Positions 45,553-54,892 of a stretch of 64,000 nt of DNA are shown one piece after another. Numbering within the stretch: position 1 is the stretch's first letter; the number at the start of each line of letters is the position of its first letter. A model generated the notes under the pieces. It was not told where the DNA came from. It worked only from the letters and a program-made list of their open reading frames with translations, and made no database searches. Location of the stretch: contig JASPKZ010004202.1 in assembly GCA_030220185.1 (NCBI GenBank), forward strand, positions 1 through 64,000, written 5' to 3'. This stretch comes from Diploptera punctata. Taxonomy: Eukaryota > Arthropoda > Insecta > Blattodea > Blaberidae. The translations under genes and the position numbers were made by a program.

Positions 45553-45559
45553 CTAGAAA

Positions 45560-46470
45560 AGAAAACAAGCACAGAAAATAAAAATTCACATATAATAGAA
45601 TCTTATTGGTTTATTACTAACAAGGGAACTGACAACCATAACACGCCAAAACCTACCTTAAAATTTCTCCCAGAGAAAACATTGTGATGTTAACAAGGCA
45701 GTGTCCAAAAAAATATCTTATTTCAACTGATTCCTTCTATCCTATATACATTTATTTTTAATACCTGCATTCCATTAATTTCTCCTAATGATTCTTTAGC
45801 AGCAAGATAATTTTTTTACAATATATTTATACTGATTGCAGTATTTTCTGAATCTTTATTTTTCCATCTAGTTTTGTCACGCAATATATCTAGTTTCTTT
45901 CTCTTAATTGTATTCATTTTTCTATTTACACTCAATAAAGTCTTCTCGCTCCAACCCATGTCTTACATAACCTATACTTTTTCTATATTAGACGTGACAA
46001 ATAATTTATAGCAAAATAACATGTAACCTAAATAGTGATAACTTAGAGAATAAACTTTAAATAACTAAACCTATAACTTTATACAGTAAAAATTAACTTC
46101 CAACAACCATTTATAAAACAAAAAGTAAGAAATATTCGAAGATAGATCAAAACATTAATGATTGTTTTCACATTGCTTTACAGACCCCTCTGTGGAGAAA
46201 AATATATAACTAAAACTACCGTCGTCGGTTTTAAGCACATTTCAGTTCACATTCTAATTATTTTTTTTTAATTTTCCTACATTGGCTTGAAAAAAAAAGA
46301 AATAGTACACGTTTACACCTATTTGTTATTTAAATACTTCGGCGTCACGTATTCGTTTACTTAATTTGTATTAAATTTAACTTAGAATTAGGATATTAAA
46401 TGAAAACTTCAACTATCCATTCTTCGTGAAACCGTAGAATTTTTGGTGCTGAAATTTAAAAGAATCCCAC
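45560..46470. other. Upstream of Oatp first coding exon; nothing recognised
   Basis: AT-rich DNA without ORFs or repeats that I can name. It should hold the 5' UTR intron and perhaps the promoter or a non-coding exon of the Oatp gene; no TATA or initiator motif stands out. Confidence 0.5.
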
Positions 46471-46474
46471 GCAC

Positions 46475-46805
46475 CGAGCGAATTGTCTCAGGTGGTAGAG
46501 TTCGAGATTCATATTCGGGAGGTTCCTAGTTCAAATCCCGGCGCTGACCAACCTAATCTGAGGTTTTTTTTTTTTTCCCCCAAGTTTTCCTCAATCGTCA
46601 AGGCAAATAACTCCATGGCACAACAGGATGCTGGCTTCACATCCACGTGCGTTAATCACAGAGGTATACGATCATCCAGCCAGTGACATGGGGGTGACAT
46701 GTGGTCAGCATGTCGGGTCCCCCAGCCGTTATCAAGGAAAATCGTGGGTTGGAATTTCATCAGCAAGATTAATGTTGGGGATTCTATGCCACCTACAAAT
46801 TTTCA
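46475..46805 (+). mobile_element. SINE-C copy 2
   Basis: Head TGTCTCAGGTGGTAGAGTTC with B box GTTCAAATCCC, then the SINE-C body (GGTGACATGTGGTCAGCATG, CAGCCGTTATCAAGG). A (T)n run at 46565-46576 lies between head and body. Confidence 0.75.
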
Positions 46806-46809
46806 AATA

Positions 46810-47260
46810 AAAAAACGAAAAACCACACAATGTATTGTTCCAGTATGTGAATAATTACCTGACAGAAATATATATGTTGATTTTTCCTTAAAATGTGAGA
46901 AATGTCTGAAAATGAAGTGAGAAGTTGAGCTCAAAGTAGCCTAAAATCAGCATATTCGCAAAGTAAAATGTGTATTAGTCACTGTCCAGACAGAGTAACC
47001 AACTTATCACAAAATCCCGCTTACAATCAAATAATCGCTGAAGTAATCTGATGTACTAACTCACCCATTTTCTCACCCTAATTTGCCCACTAATGTAGGT
47101 GGACTCCTGGGATAGAATCCCCTTATATGCGAGTAAACATGTTGACAATTGGCTCTAGCAGGAACATGTGTTATCACATTGGTCAACAAGATGCTAGCAG
47201 TCACCTATTCTCCGATGAATATTCACAGGTGGCAAAGAATAGCCCTCATTTCATCCAAAC
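46810..47260. other. No gene seen
   Basis: Unassigned AT-rich DNA; short ORFs overlap in several frames without recognisable domains. Confidence 0.5.
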
Positions 47261-47264
47261 TATA

Positions 47265-47485
47265 TATCATCATCATCATCTTCTGGCATCATGGCAGCTG
47301 CCGCCGTTTTCCGGAAACCAAATACCATTCCTCTCTGTCCATCCATTGAACTTTCTCCAATCCTCTAATAATTCAAAGCCCTTCTATCCACATTTTCTTT
47401 GGTCTACCTCTCTTCCTCCTTTCCATTGGGATCCATTCCATAACAATTTTAGGCAATCTTTGGAATGGAATAAATAGACATTATA
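47265..47485 (-). pseudogene. RTE-like C-terminal fragment (RTE-6) with (GAT)n tail
   Basis: Minus strand: WIPMERRKRGRPKKMWIEGL, VQWMDREEWYLV, SGKRRQLP and a (GAT)n tail at 47267-47280. Another lineage of the GRPKxxW module. Confidence 0.65.
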
Positions 47486-47499
47486 TGACCCAGATGGGG

Positions 47500-47667
47500 G
47501 CACGCCGTAGCGTAGTGGTTAAGGCACTACACTACAAGCCGGAAGGTCGAGGATTCAAGTCCCGGTGGGGGTCAGGATTTTTAAACTGAACCAAACCTTC
47601 TGGCGGCACTATGGCCCTGAGGTCGACTCAGCCTCTAACGGAAATGAGTACCAGACATTGTTCTGCA
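47500..47667 (+). mobile_element. SINE-D (tRNA-headed), copy 1
   Basis: CGTAGCGTAGTGGTTAAGGC (A box), GGATTCAAGTCCC (B box), body AACCTTCTGGCGGCACTATG and CTAACGGAAATGAGTACC. The minus-strand copy is at 51315-51533. Confidence 0.82.
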
Positions 47668-47842
47668 CGACAATGCCACATTAGGACCAGCAGTATCAAC
47701 CATCATTGTAGCAAAAAGTGACCTGCTGAAGATGGAACAGATGTTCTGAAAGGCCTACAGGCATAAAGATTACATATTTTATAAGTTGAAGACGACGGAT
47801 TTTACCTAAGAAGGTATATATTTTAACTTATTTTATTTTATA
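47668..47842 (+). mobile_element. PLE-3 3' end, truncated
   Basis: From GACAATGCCACATTAGGACC through the ribozyme to TTTTAACTTATTTTATTTTA: the 3' end of the PLE lineage whose fuller copy is at 51545-51986. Confidence 0.8.
47722..47761 (+). ncRNA. Hammerhead ribozyme motif (PLE-3)
   Basis: Stem I CCTG / CAGG, CTGAAGA (47726-47732), stem II GAAC / GTTC with loop AGAT, GAAA, GGCC stem III, TA cleavage site. Compact 40-nt motif, repeated nearly unchanged at 51869-51908. Confidence 0.78.
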
Positions 47843-48593
47843 ATTTCCTTGTGCATCTCATTCCTATTTGTGATTATTGTTCCTAAGTATTTGAATTCAG
47901 CCACTTTTTCAAAATTTCCATCATTTGTCATTAGCTGTCCATTTCCATTATATAATGCATTTCTATGTGTATACATATATTTAGTTTTATTGATGTTTAC
48001 TTCCAGTCCAAGTTTTTTTAGTGTTACTCAATAGAGTGTGTGTACTGGTCCTTAGTATCTCCTTGCTATCATCCAATAGCACTACATCATCAGCATAAAC
48101 TAACAGCTTATTAATACCATTGAGTTGTAGGCCTTCTTCATCCTCTAAAGATTTAATGGCATGCTCTAGTACAAAATTAAATAGTAGAGGAGATAGTGCA
48201 TCTCCTTGCTTTAACCCATTCTGAATTTCAAAAGTATCCGAAAACTGTTTGCCTACACGAACCCTACTCTTTGTGCCATTTAGACACATTCATACAAGTC
48301 TAACTTTTCAGGAATTCCGAACTCCAGCAGGATACTATATAACTTCTCCCTCTTAATTGAATCATATGCCTTTTGATGTCTACGAATAGTTGATGTACAG
48401 TACCATTATATTCACATAACTTTTCTAAAATCTGTCTTATACTAAAAATTGTATCTGTTGTAGACCTGTTTCTTCTAAATCCACATTGATGATCTCCTAG
48501 AATGTCATCAATATAATTATTTTCCAAGGCAGAAAAGGAATTAGGGTTCAGTTTGCATATCTTACGGGGGGTACAGATCCGATGATCAGACAA
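47843..48593 (-). pseudogene. RTE-1 internal RT fragment
   Basis: DHQCGFRRNRSTTDTIFSIR, TVHQLFVDIKR, FEIQNGLKQGDALSPLLFNF, INKLLVYADDVVLLDDS (YADD intact), KKTWTGSKHQ frameshift. Truncated on both sides; the EN and C-terminal tail are missing. Confidence 0.85.
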
Positions 48594-48599
48594 TAAATA

Positions 48600-49050
48600 T
48601 TTATATTTTACTACTTTTTAAATTGTAACTTGTTTACACTGTACAGTTAATACGTGACATACTTTTAATTATGTTTTGTGGAGTGTGTATATAGTATTTT
48701 ACTTACAATATGTGAATACCTTTTCCCAGAATGAAATGAACTTGCTTAAGAACACAGCACTATACTTGAGTAACCATGAAGACAGATGAAGATATGATAT
48801 CAATGACTTTACAGGAGCACAACGGGAAAATATTTAAATAAGATGATGTAGAATGATAGATAAGAGAGTTGTAAAGAAGGGGGATTATGTGTAGAGTGGA
48901 ATTCAAAATTAGGTTGATATCAAGATATTGTAAACCCATCTTCAGCCTGTTATATTTTCAATTGAGTTGGTGTTTACTTGATGAAAATCTATATTTATTA
49001 ATTAAATAAAAATAAAACTTAGTTTTATTTGATTTTCATATTTATTAAGA
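48600..49050. other. No gene seen
   Basis: AT-rich DNA; nothing recognised. Confidence 0.5.
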
Positions 49051-49053
49051 TGT

Positions 49054-49097
49054 ATTCAGTGACAGCTGTTTCGGTACACTGTACGTTCTTCAGACAT
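49054..49097 (-). ncRNA. Hammerhead ribozyme-like core, isolated
   Basis: Minus strand: CATGT, CTGAAGA (complement of 49087-49093), stem II GTAC / GTAC with loop AGT, GAAAC, AGCT, GTC cleavage site. Stem I weak. No PLE ORF adjoins it, so it is a truncated PLE end or a solo element. Confidence 0.65.
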
Positions 49098-49307
49098 GTT
49101 AACAAATTATGAATTTCGTTATTATAGTACATATCAACTGATCTACGCAACAATACAACAATAATTTATTTAAATTTTTTAATTTAACAAAGGCGATTCA
49201 TTCAAATCAAGTTGAGAATTTAATAGTTTATTACTATTTTCAACTGCTATTCTAATGAATGGAGGCCAATTAAAAGTAAAAATCTGGCATCATTAGTTAC
49301 TAATAAT

Positions 49308-49597
49308 CATCATCATCATCATCCATGCAAGTATTAGGCCGTGTGGCCTGTTATGGTCTCAAAGAGGAATTTTCCATCCAGCGGTTTTTTGGACATCCCA
49401 GCGATCTTTTGGGGGCAATAGTGAAATATGGATTTTGGAATTCTATGAGATGGCATTCGTTGAAGATGGGCTTTCCAGTTTTTCTGGTAGTTCTGTATAT
49501 GGTGAAGAATGGGTTCTACATCCAACTCTTCCATCATTTCCTCATTCCTTTTATGGTCCCACTTTGTGTAGCCTGCTGTATGGTGCATAAATTGCAA
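49308..49597 (-). pseudogene. RTE-like C-terminal fragment (RTE-2 relative)
   Basis: Minus strand: MHHTAGYTKWDHKRNEEMME, LDVEPILHHIQNYQKNWKAH, LQRMPSHRIPKSIFHY, with a degraded GRP region, and a (GAT)n tail at 49307-49322. Truncated into the (ATT)n tract on its 5' side. Confidence 0.72.
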
Positions 49598-49598
49598 A

Positions 49599-49659
<61 letters not shown>
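49598..49659. repeat. (ATT)n microsatellite
   Basis: About 20 uninterrupted copies between the RTE fragment and SINE-A. It creates long Tyr- or Asn-runs in ORFs crossing it, which are not real proteins. Confidence 0.95.
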
Positions 49660-49660
<1 letters not shown>

Positions 49661-49978
49661 GCACTCCTGTGGTGTCGAGGTAGTGTGCTGCCTTGTCACG
49701 CAGCAGGCCCAGGTTCGATTTCCGGACAGGACAGGCTCCTGGGTGAAGCTTGTTTTGGGTTTTTTTTTTAGCTGTAAGACAAATGTCAGGAAGCTTAGGG
49801 CCCAACAGTCCCCAAAAATCATCCGGCCATCATTATCATCAGTGTGGAAAGCAATGGGAAGCTACCACACCTACAATTCCCTAGTAAAGTTGCAAGCATA
49901 GCATGAAAATGCTATGAGTGCAGTGAAGGACCTGCCATCAGGCACAATTACTTTGGATGGATGGATGGATGTCCATTG
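49660..49978 (+). mobile_element. SINE-A, complete copy
   Basis: tRNA-like head (GGTGTCGAGGTAGTGTGCTG, B box GGTTCGATTTCC), body (ACAAATGTCAGGAAGCTTAG, GGGAAGCTACCACACC), (GGAT)n tail at 49958-49973. Reference for the copies at 12211, 23480 and 43110. Confidence 0.85.
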
Positions 49979-50133
49979 CTGTGATCTTGGGGTAACATTC
50001 TTACCTTTGTATGCATCAGACGCAGGTTTGATCCGCAATCAAAACAATTTTCCTGAATGGCATTTTATCGAGGGTTTTTCCTCACCAAATATATACTTAT
50101 TAGTAGCATACCCAGCAGACAGTTAAAATTAAA

Positions 50134-50318
50134 ATTCATCGGAGAACATATTGTTTAAACAACTCACCTCATAGGATTCATGCTTCCATGATATCGCGAT
50201 TTCAAACATAATCATGTTCATCGTCAGCCATAATTTATAATAAATATATAAATATGTTCTCTGATGAATTTTAATGATTATACCTCATAATGTTTACTTC
50301 CCAACATTAATTAAATAT
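50134..50318. mobile_element. PLE fold-back copy, 13-bp TSD
   Basis: Flanked by AGTTAAAATTAAA (50121-50133 and 50319-50331). Arms ATTCATCGGAGAACATATTG / complement at 50246-50270; right end ACCTCATAATGTTTACTTCCC. Same subfamily as 27512-28343. Confidence 0.88.
50187..50235 (-). ncRNA. Hammerhead-like core
   Basis: Minus strand: CTGACGA (complement of 50221-50227), stem II GAACA / TGTTT, GAAAT (complement of 50199-50203), CGCGA, TA cleavage site. Stem I not evident. Confidence 0.6.
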
Positions 50319-51228
50319 AGTTAAAATTAAATTAAGTTATATTGAATTGCACAATGTAAATGAAAATTTGTGCTGCCCGAACATTCAATTCTTATGTCAT
50401 GGCCGGACAATAAAAATATGTTACTTTTTTACCATAAAATTCACTAGACTACAGCTGCCATATCTCTGGCTATGAAGTTTAGGTTATATGAAGGGTAAAG
50501 GGAGAAACTCGCCCTCTACTGCCAATAAGGAGACAGTTGAGTGGGAGTAGATGTCTGCCACAACCAATCACTGTCCTTGATGCAGCTATGGCGCGCTAGC
50601 AAGGTTTGAAATTGCTGAGATATTGTCAGCTGTACGTCTGCTAACCGCATACATAGAGCGGCCACTCCCACTGAATATCCATATTGGCAACACTATCGTG
50701 AAAATTTCAAGGTCGGAGAATCAGTGGCTGGGGTATAATTAAGATGTAATTAGATATTATTAAATAAATTTGCAAGAAAACTCCTCACTGCCATCTGTTG
50801 TGGTTCAAGAAGCATGCATGATGACATCACATTGTTGCCACATAGAATATGTCGATAATGCAGATGACTATACATCTGACATTTAAAAAAATCCTATAAC
50901 TCAATTGCAGCACCACGTACTGAGTCCAATTGTGAATTAAAACCATCCCAGGACCGATTCAAACACACAAAAAGTTTCAACAAAATCCATCCAGTACCAG
51001 TTTTTAATTTTGGAATTTCAAGTAAACCTCCACTTTTAATTGTCGGATTTTGCTCATTTTTGGACAATCTGTCCTCGGTTTATTTTAACATGATATACTG
51101 AGTTTCATTGTGAAAGATCTCGAAAAATGTGACTGCTAAAGCGATTTTTAAATTTACAACAGGTGAACTCCTACACCTAATAGTTTTAGAGGGTCAAATT
51201 ATGAATCTAAACTATCGATGGACCCAAT

Positions 51229-51305
51229 CAGTAAAGTAAAGTAAAGTAATCCCACTACAGGCCTCGGGAGGCCCTTGGGGTAGTGGGAGGTTAAGGCTCC
51301 CACTA
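51229..51305 (-). repeat. Short dispersed repeat with (ACTTT)n end, copy 2
   Basis: Minus-strand copy of 44373-44460, with AGTAAAGTAAAGTAA at its left edge. Confidence 0.65.
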
Positions 51306-51314
51306 TTTCTGGAC

Positions 51315-51533
51315 AATCGGCACTTTATGTCAGCCCTGCGTGACGCCCGCCTTTACCCCCAGAACAAGCATCTGGTACTCATTTCCGTTAGAGGCTGAGT
51401 CGACCCCAGGGCCATAGTGCCGCCAGAAGGTTTGGGTCAGTTTAAAAATCCTGACCCACCGGGACTTGAACCCTCGACCTTTCGGCTTGTAGCTCAGTAC
51501 CTTAACCACTATGCTACGACACACAAAAAAATT
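51315..51533 (-). mobile_element. SINE-D, copy 2
   Basis: Minus-strand SINE-D: GTCGTAGCATAGTGGTTAAG (A box), GGTTCAAGTCCC (B box), GCCAGAAGGTTTGGGTCAG body. Includes about 60 bp more 3' sequence (AACAAGCATCTGGTACTC) than copy 1. Confidence 0.8.
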
Positions 51534-51554
51534 AATCAAAATCTTCAACATAAG

Positions 51555-51802
51555 TTTTAAAGAACATCATAACGATTTCGTATGGAAAGTCTAATTACGC
51601 TAAGCACATAATAAACGCCGGCCATACAATGAACTCAATAGAAAACACCCTAATAATAGTACACAAAGAGGGAAATCCAACTAGAATCAACATATTGGAA
51701 GACCTGGAAATTATCAAGGAAATAGACAACAAGCTTTTAATAAATGAAAGCACTCCCAGACTAAACAACCCACTAGACGATATCGTCAGGAAGAAGCTTT
51801 AG
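51555..51802 (+). pseudogene. PLE-3 GIY-YIG ORF, C-terminal part
   Basis: KEHHNDFVW, frameshift, SNYAKHIINAGHTMNSIENT, LIIVHKEGNPTRINILEDLE, IIKEIDNKLLINESTPRLNN, PLDDIVRKKL, stop 51800-51802. The A-x-H-x5-GH and NILEDLEIIK blocks are typical downstream of PLE GIY-YIG domains. No long ATG-started ORF exists, so it is easily missed. Confidence 0.75.
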
Positions 51803-51868
51803 TCACGACAACACCACATTAGGACCAGCAACATCAACCATCATACTGGATGTTGTAGCAAAGAAAGA

Positions 51869-51908
51869 CCTCCTGAAGATGGAACAGATGTTCTGAAAGG
51901 CCTACAGG
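51869..51908 (+). ncRNA. Hammerhead ribozyme motif (PLE-3, copy 2)
   Basis: CCTC, CTGAAGA (51873-51879), stem II GAAC / GTTC, GAAA, GGCC, TA cleavage site, CAGG. One base in stem I differs from the copy at 47722-47761. Confidence 0.75.
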
Positions 51909-52043
51909 CATAAAGATTACATATTTTATAAGTTGAGGACGACGGATTTTACCTAAGAAGGTATATTTTAACTTATTTTATTTTATAATCAAAATCTGTC
52001 CAGTCATTTAGGAGGAGTTTAGTGATAAACACACATACAGAAG

Positions 52044-52082
<39 letters not shown>

Positions 52083-52084
52083 GT

Positions 52085-52195
52085 TTCCTACAATGATCAT
52101 GTAGCTTACTGTTATATAGTCTTCTTCATTTGCTTCTCTCTTATTGGTCCACACATTTTCCTAAGAACTTTATTGTCAAATGCTCTGTCAATTTA
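52085..52195 (-). pseudogene. RTE-1 fragment, divergent
   Basis: Minus strand FDNKVLRKMCGPIREKQMKK aligns with FENKVLRKIFGPKRDEQTGE of RTE-1. Short and stop-ridden. Confidence 0.6.
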
Positions 52196-52199
52196 CTAT

Positions 52200-52800
52200 T
52201 AGAATTTTGGGATTTAATCAAGGCATCACATGGAGAATTATAAATTGTGGTATCATCACGATCCAGGGATTAAGCCTGTTGGCTCGTTCCGGTTTCATGA
52301 AAGCTAGAATTGTTAAAATTGTTCAGACCATCTTCTGTGTGGGCAACCAACATTTCTCCTTCCGCACGGTTTATAATTTAGCAATAATTTTGGAAATCTT
52401 CCTTCTGGCATTCTATCAATATGTTCTTTCCAGTCGTTCCTATATTTAATTATTCGGATTGAAAATATTTAGTTTCTTTCTTATATCTTCATTTCTTTTC
52501 TTATCCAGCAGAGTATATCCTGCTATATTTCTTAAAAATCTCATCTCAGCTGCTTCCAATCTTTGTTCTTGTCTTTTAGTAATCTTCCAACATTCTGACC
52601 CATACATCAATACAGGAACAGCCATTACTTTATAAAATTTAATTTTTGTTTCTTTTTTTGTGTTTTTAAGGGTTCTTTTAATAGTGCCACACATTAGATT
52701 AAATTTATTTATTTTGTCATTAATATCTTCAATTTTAACATATGATAAATTGAAACCTAGATATTTAAAACTGTTCACCTGCTCTAAAATTTTATTATCC
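52200..52800 (-). pseudogene. RTE-4 retrotransposon, 3' part
   Basis: Minus strand: FKYLGFNLSYVKIEDINDKI, KIKFYKVMAVPVLMYGSECW, RQEQRLEAAEMRFLRNIAGY, LDKKRNEDIRKKL, stop, then in another frame RNDWKEHIDRMPEGRFPKLL and GRRNVGCPHRRWSEQF. Clean first 110 codons, then broken. Confidence 0.78.
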
Positions 52801-52804
52801 TGTG

Positions 52805-53255
52805 ATCAAAAATTTAAATCAACATTATAATCTTACTAGATAATGACAAGCAAGCTGCTATGGTTAAGAAACTTATTATACATTGTGATTTTCACATGCA
52901 TTTAAAAAGTTTTACTCTGGCTGACTACCAAAGCTTCCTAGATCAATATGAAAGTACATCAATATTTTTTCTTGAATAGTAGGTCATGGATAACAAAATT
53001 AGGTGAAATATTTTATTGAGGAATTATATTTTTCATCAGTCATACACTTATGTAATTCATGTTGTTTGTTCATTGTTTATCAGTATTTGATCAGTGAATT
53101 AAATTTATGAATTTATCATCATCATAAAAGCTGTTTCTACAAAATAAGTTTACATTTATGTATTGTCATTCTAATTTACTACAAACATAATTCATAATAC
53201 ATTTAAGATCATAGGGGAAAGTTGCTCAAAATGATACAACTTGATTACCATCAAT
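52805..53255. other. No gene seen
   Basis: AT-rich DNA between RTE-4 and RTE-1; nothing recognised. Confidence 0.5.
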
Positions 53256-53270
53256 GTATTGTATTTAAAT

Positions 53271-54102
53271 AGTTTATGCTGATGATGTAGTACTATTGGC
53301 CGATAGCGAGGAGATACTAAAGGCCAACACGCACACACTATTGAGTAACACTAAGAAATTAGGACTGGAAGTAAATATCAGTAAAACTAAATATATGGTC
53401 ACACGTAGAAATTCAGTATATAATGGAAATGGACAGCTAATGGCAAATGAGGGAAATTTTGAGGAAGTGGCTGAATTCAAATACCTAGGAACAATAATCA
53501 CAAACAGGAATGAGATGCACAAAGAAATTAAACATAGGCTCAATTCTGGAAATGCGTGCAATTATCTATTACAGAGACTTTTGATGTCCCAACTCCTTTC
53601 AAAAAACGTTAAGCTGAAAATATATAAAACTATTATTCTACCAGTTATATTATATGGATGTGAAACATGGACTTTTACTTTAAGGGAGGAAAATAGATTA
53701 CGAGTATTTGAGAATAAAGTTCTTAGGAAAATATTTGGACCAAAGAGGGATGAACAGACAGGTGAATGGAGAAGACTACATAACAATGAACTACATGGTC
53801 TTTATAGGAAGCCAGATATAATAAGAACAGTTAAGTCTCGTAGACTGCGATTGGCAGCACATGTTGCGCGTATGGGGAATGAAAGACGTGCATGGAAACT
53901 TCTTGTAGGAAAGCCAGAAGGAAAACGCCCAGTTGGTAGACCAAGAATGAGGTGGGAGAACAACATTAACTATGATTTGAGGGAAGTAGATTATACAGGG
54001 AATGATTGGAAAGCATTAGCTCAGGATAGGCATGTATGGAGAGCTTATGTCCGCGCGGCCATGAACCTATGCGTTCGATAGTGCAAGTGAATAAGTAAGT
54101 AA
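53271..54102 (+). pseudogene. RTE-1, longest clean 3' frame, 15-bp TSD
   Basis: Flanked by GTATTGTATTTAAAT (53256-53270) and GTATTGTACTTAAAT (54103-54117). One unbroken frame from RT motif C (VYADDVVLLADSEEILKANT) to the stop at 54079-54081: NISKTKYMVTRRNSVYNGNG, FKYLGTIITNRNEMHKEIKH, LPVILYGCETWTFTLREENR, GKPEGKRPVGRPRMRWENN, AYVRAAMNLCVR, then GTGCAAGTGAATAAGTAAGTAAG. Probably the youngest RTE-1 copy here; 5'-truncated so not autonomous. Confidence 0.9.
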
Positions 54103-54205
54103 GTATTGTACTTAAATCTCACAGACCATGTGCCAATTGTTTCTACAGATGATTCAGAATAAGTAATACAGACCTCTAGGGGATGTAGAGGAGACTTAGT
54201 AGATA

Positions 54206-54722
54206 AATTTTAAAATCATTTGAAATAGAAAAAGAGCACATAATTGAGGCAGCAAAAGAAAATGGTTTTGAGGAAAAAAATATACACAAAAAAATTGATA
54301 AATACAAAAAACAGAAATTGAGAAATGAAAGCATTCTTCAGATAGAAAAGCCAAAGGAATGGAGATACAAGAAATTTACATATCACCATTAGGCACACAA
54401 TAAATTCCAAAATTTTTTTAGAAAATTCAACATAAATTTAGTACCAAAGAATGATTTATAGTTTAAAAAAACTTATGAAAACCAACAAAAATGAAAAAAT
54501 TGAAGATAATAAAACATCAGGAATATATCAAATAAAATGTGCAGATTGTTATAAAGTATACATAGGGAAAACGAAGAGAAATTTAAACATTAGAACTAAA
54601 GAACACATAAGAAATGCAAAGATGGGAGAAGTAGGAAAATCTGCAGTAGCTGCTCATGTTTGGACAGAGAAACACAAAATAGATATAAATACAAAATTAT
54701 TAAAACAGTTAGAAAATACCAT
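54206..54722 (+). pseudogene. PLE linker plus GIY-YIG domain
   Basis: EKEHIIEAAKENGFEEKNIH, EWRYKKFTYHH, stop, NKFQNFFRKFNINLVPKN, frameshift, then from 54451 GIYQIKCADCYKVYIGKTKR, NIRTKEHIRNAKMGEVGKSA and VAAHVWTEKHKIDINTKLLK: the GIY-YIG motif (GIYQI...VYIGKT) is complete. Cut at QLENT (54722). The same lineage as 8660-8950. Confidence 0.82.
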
Positions 54723-54890
54723 TTGTGTGCAGTTGCCAGTCTCCCATCGGACGCCTCCCCAGATGGCGGATAGGGGAATGCTCACCAGATATGGTGGGTA
54801 CTGGGGAAATAAAATACCCAGGGTGGACCAAAACTAGCGCTGCTGCCTACCAGTAAGATATTGGACAATCAAAGGCTAGAGGAAGAAAAC
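54722..54890 (+). mobile_element. Probable non-LTR 5'-region fragment at satellite border
   Basis: CCATCGGACGCCTCCCCAGA, TGGCGGATAGGGGAATGCTC and GGTGGACCAAAACTAGC resemble the GC-rich 5' regions of insect RTE-type elements (recognised by eye). It abuts the subtelomere-like repeats. Confidence 0.4.
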
Positions 54891-54892
54891 CT

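Larger units (their letters stand above)
51545..51986 (+). mobile_element. PLE-3 copy with ORF end and ribozyme, 11-bp TSD
   Basis: Flanked by AATCAAAATCT (51534-51544 and 51987-51997). Carries the end of a GIY-YIG ORF, a 70-bp spacer, a hammerhead motif and the PLE-3 3' end. No inverted 5' fragment, unlike the fold-back copies. Confidence 0.88.
50365..52080 (-). repeat. Unclassified dispersed repeat, copy 2, interrupted
   Basis: Reverse-orientation relative of 42110-42770. Present at 50365-51228, 51531-51544 and 51987-52080, interrupted by the (ACTTT)n repeat plus SINE-D (51229-51533) and by a PLE-3 copy (51545-51986). Ends in (AT)n at 52050-52078. Confidence 0.62.

Noticed and set aside
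45316..45516. Alternative 66-codon frame over Oatp exon 1
   Set aside because: The overlapping frame starting at 45520 splices in phase with exon 2 and has the acidic N-terminus; the other frame does not continue.
49325..49822. Proteins with long Tyr, Ile or Asn runs
   Set aside because: Translations across the (ATT)n tract joining an RTE fragment with a SINE.
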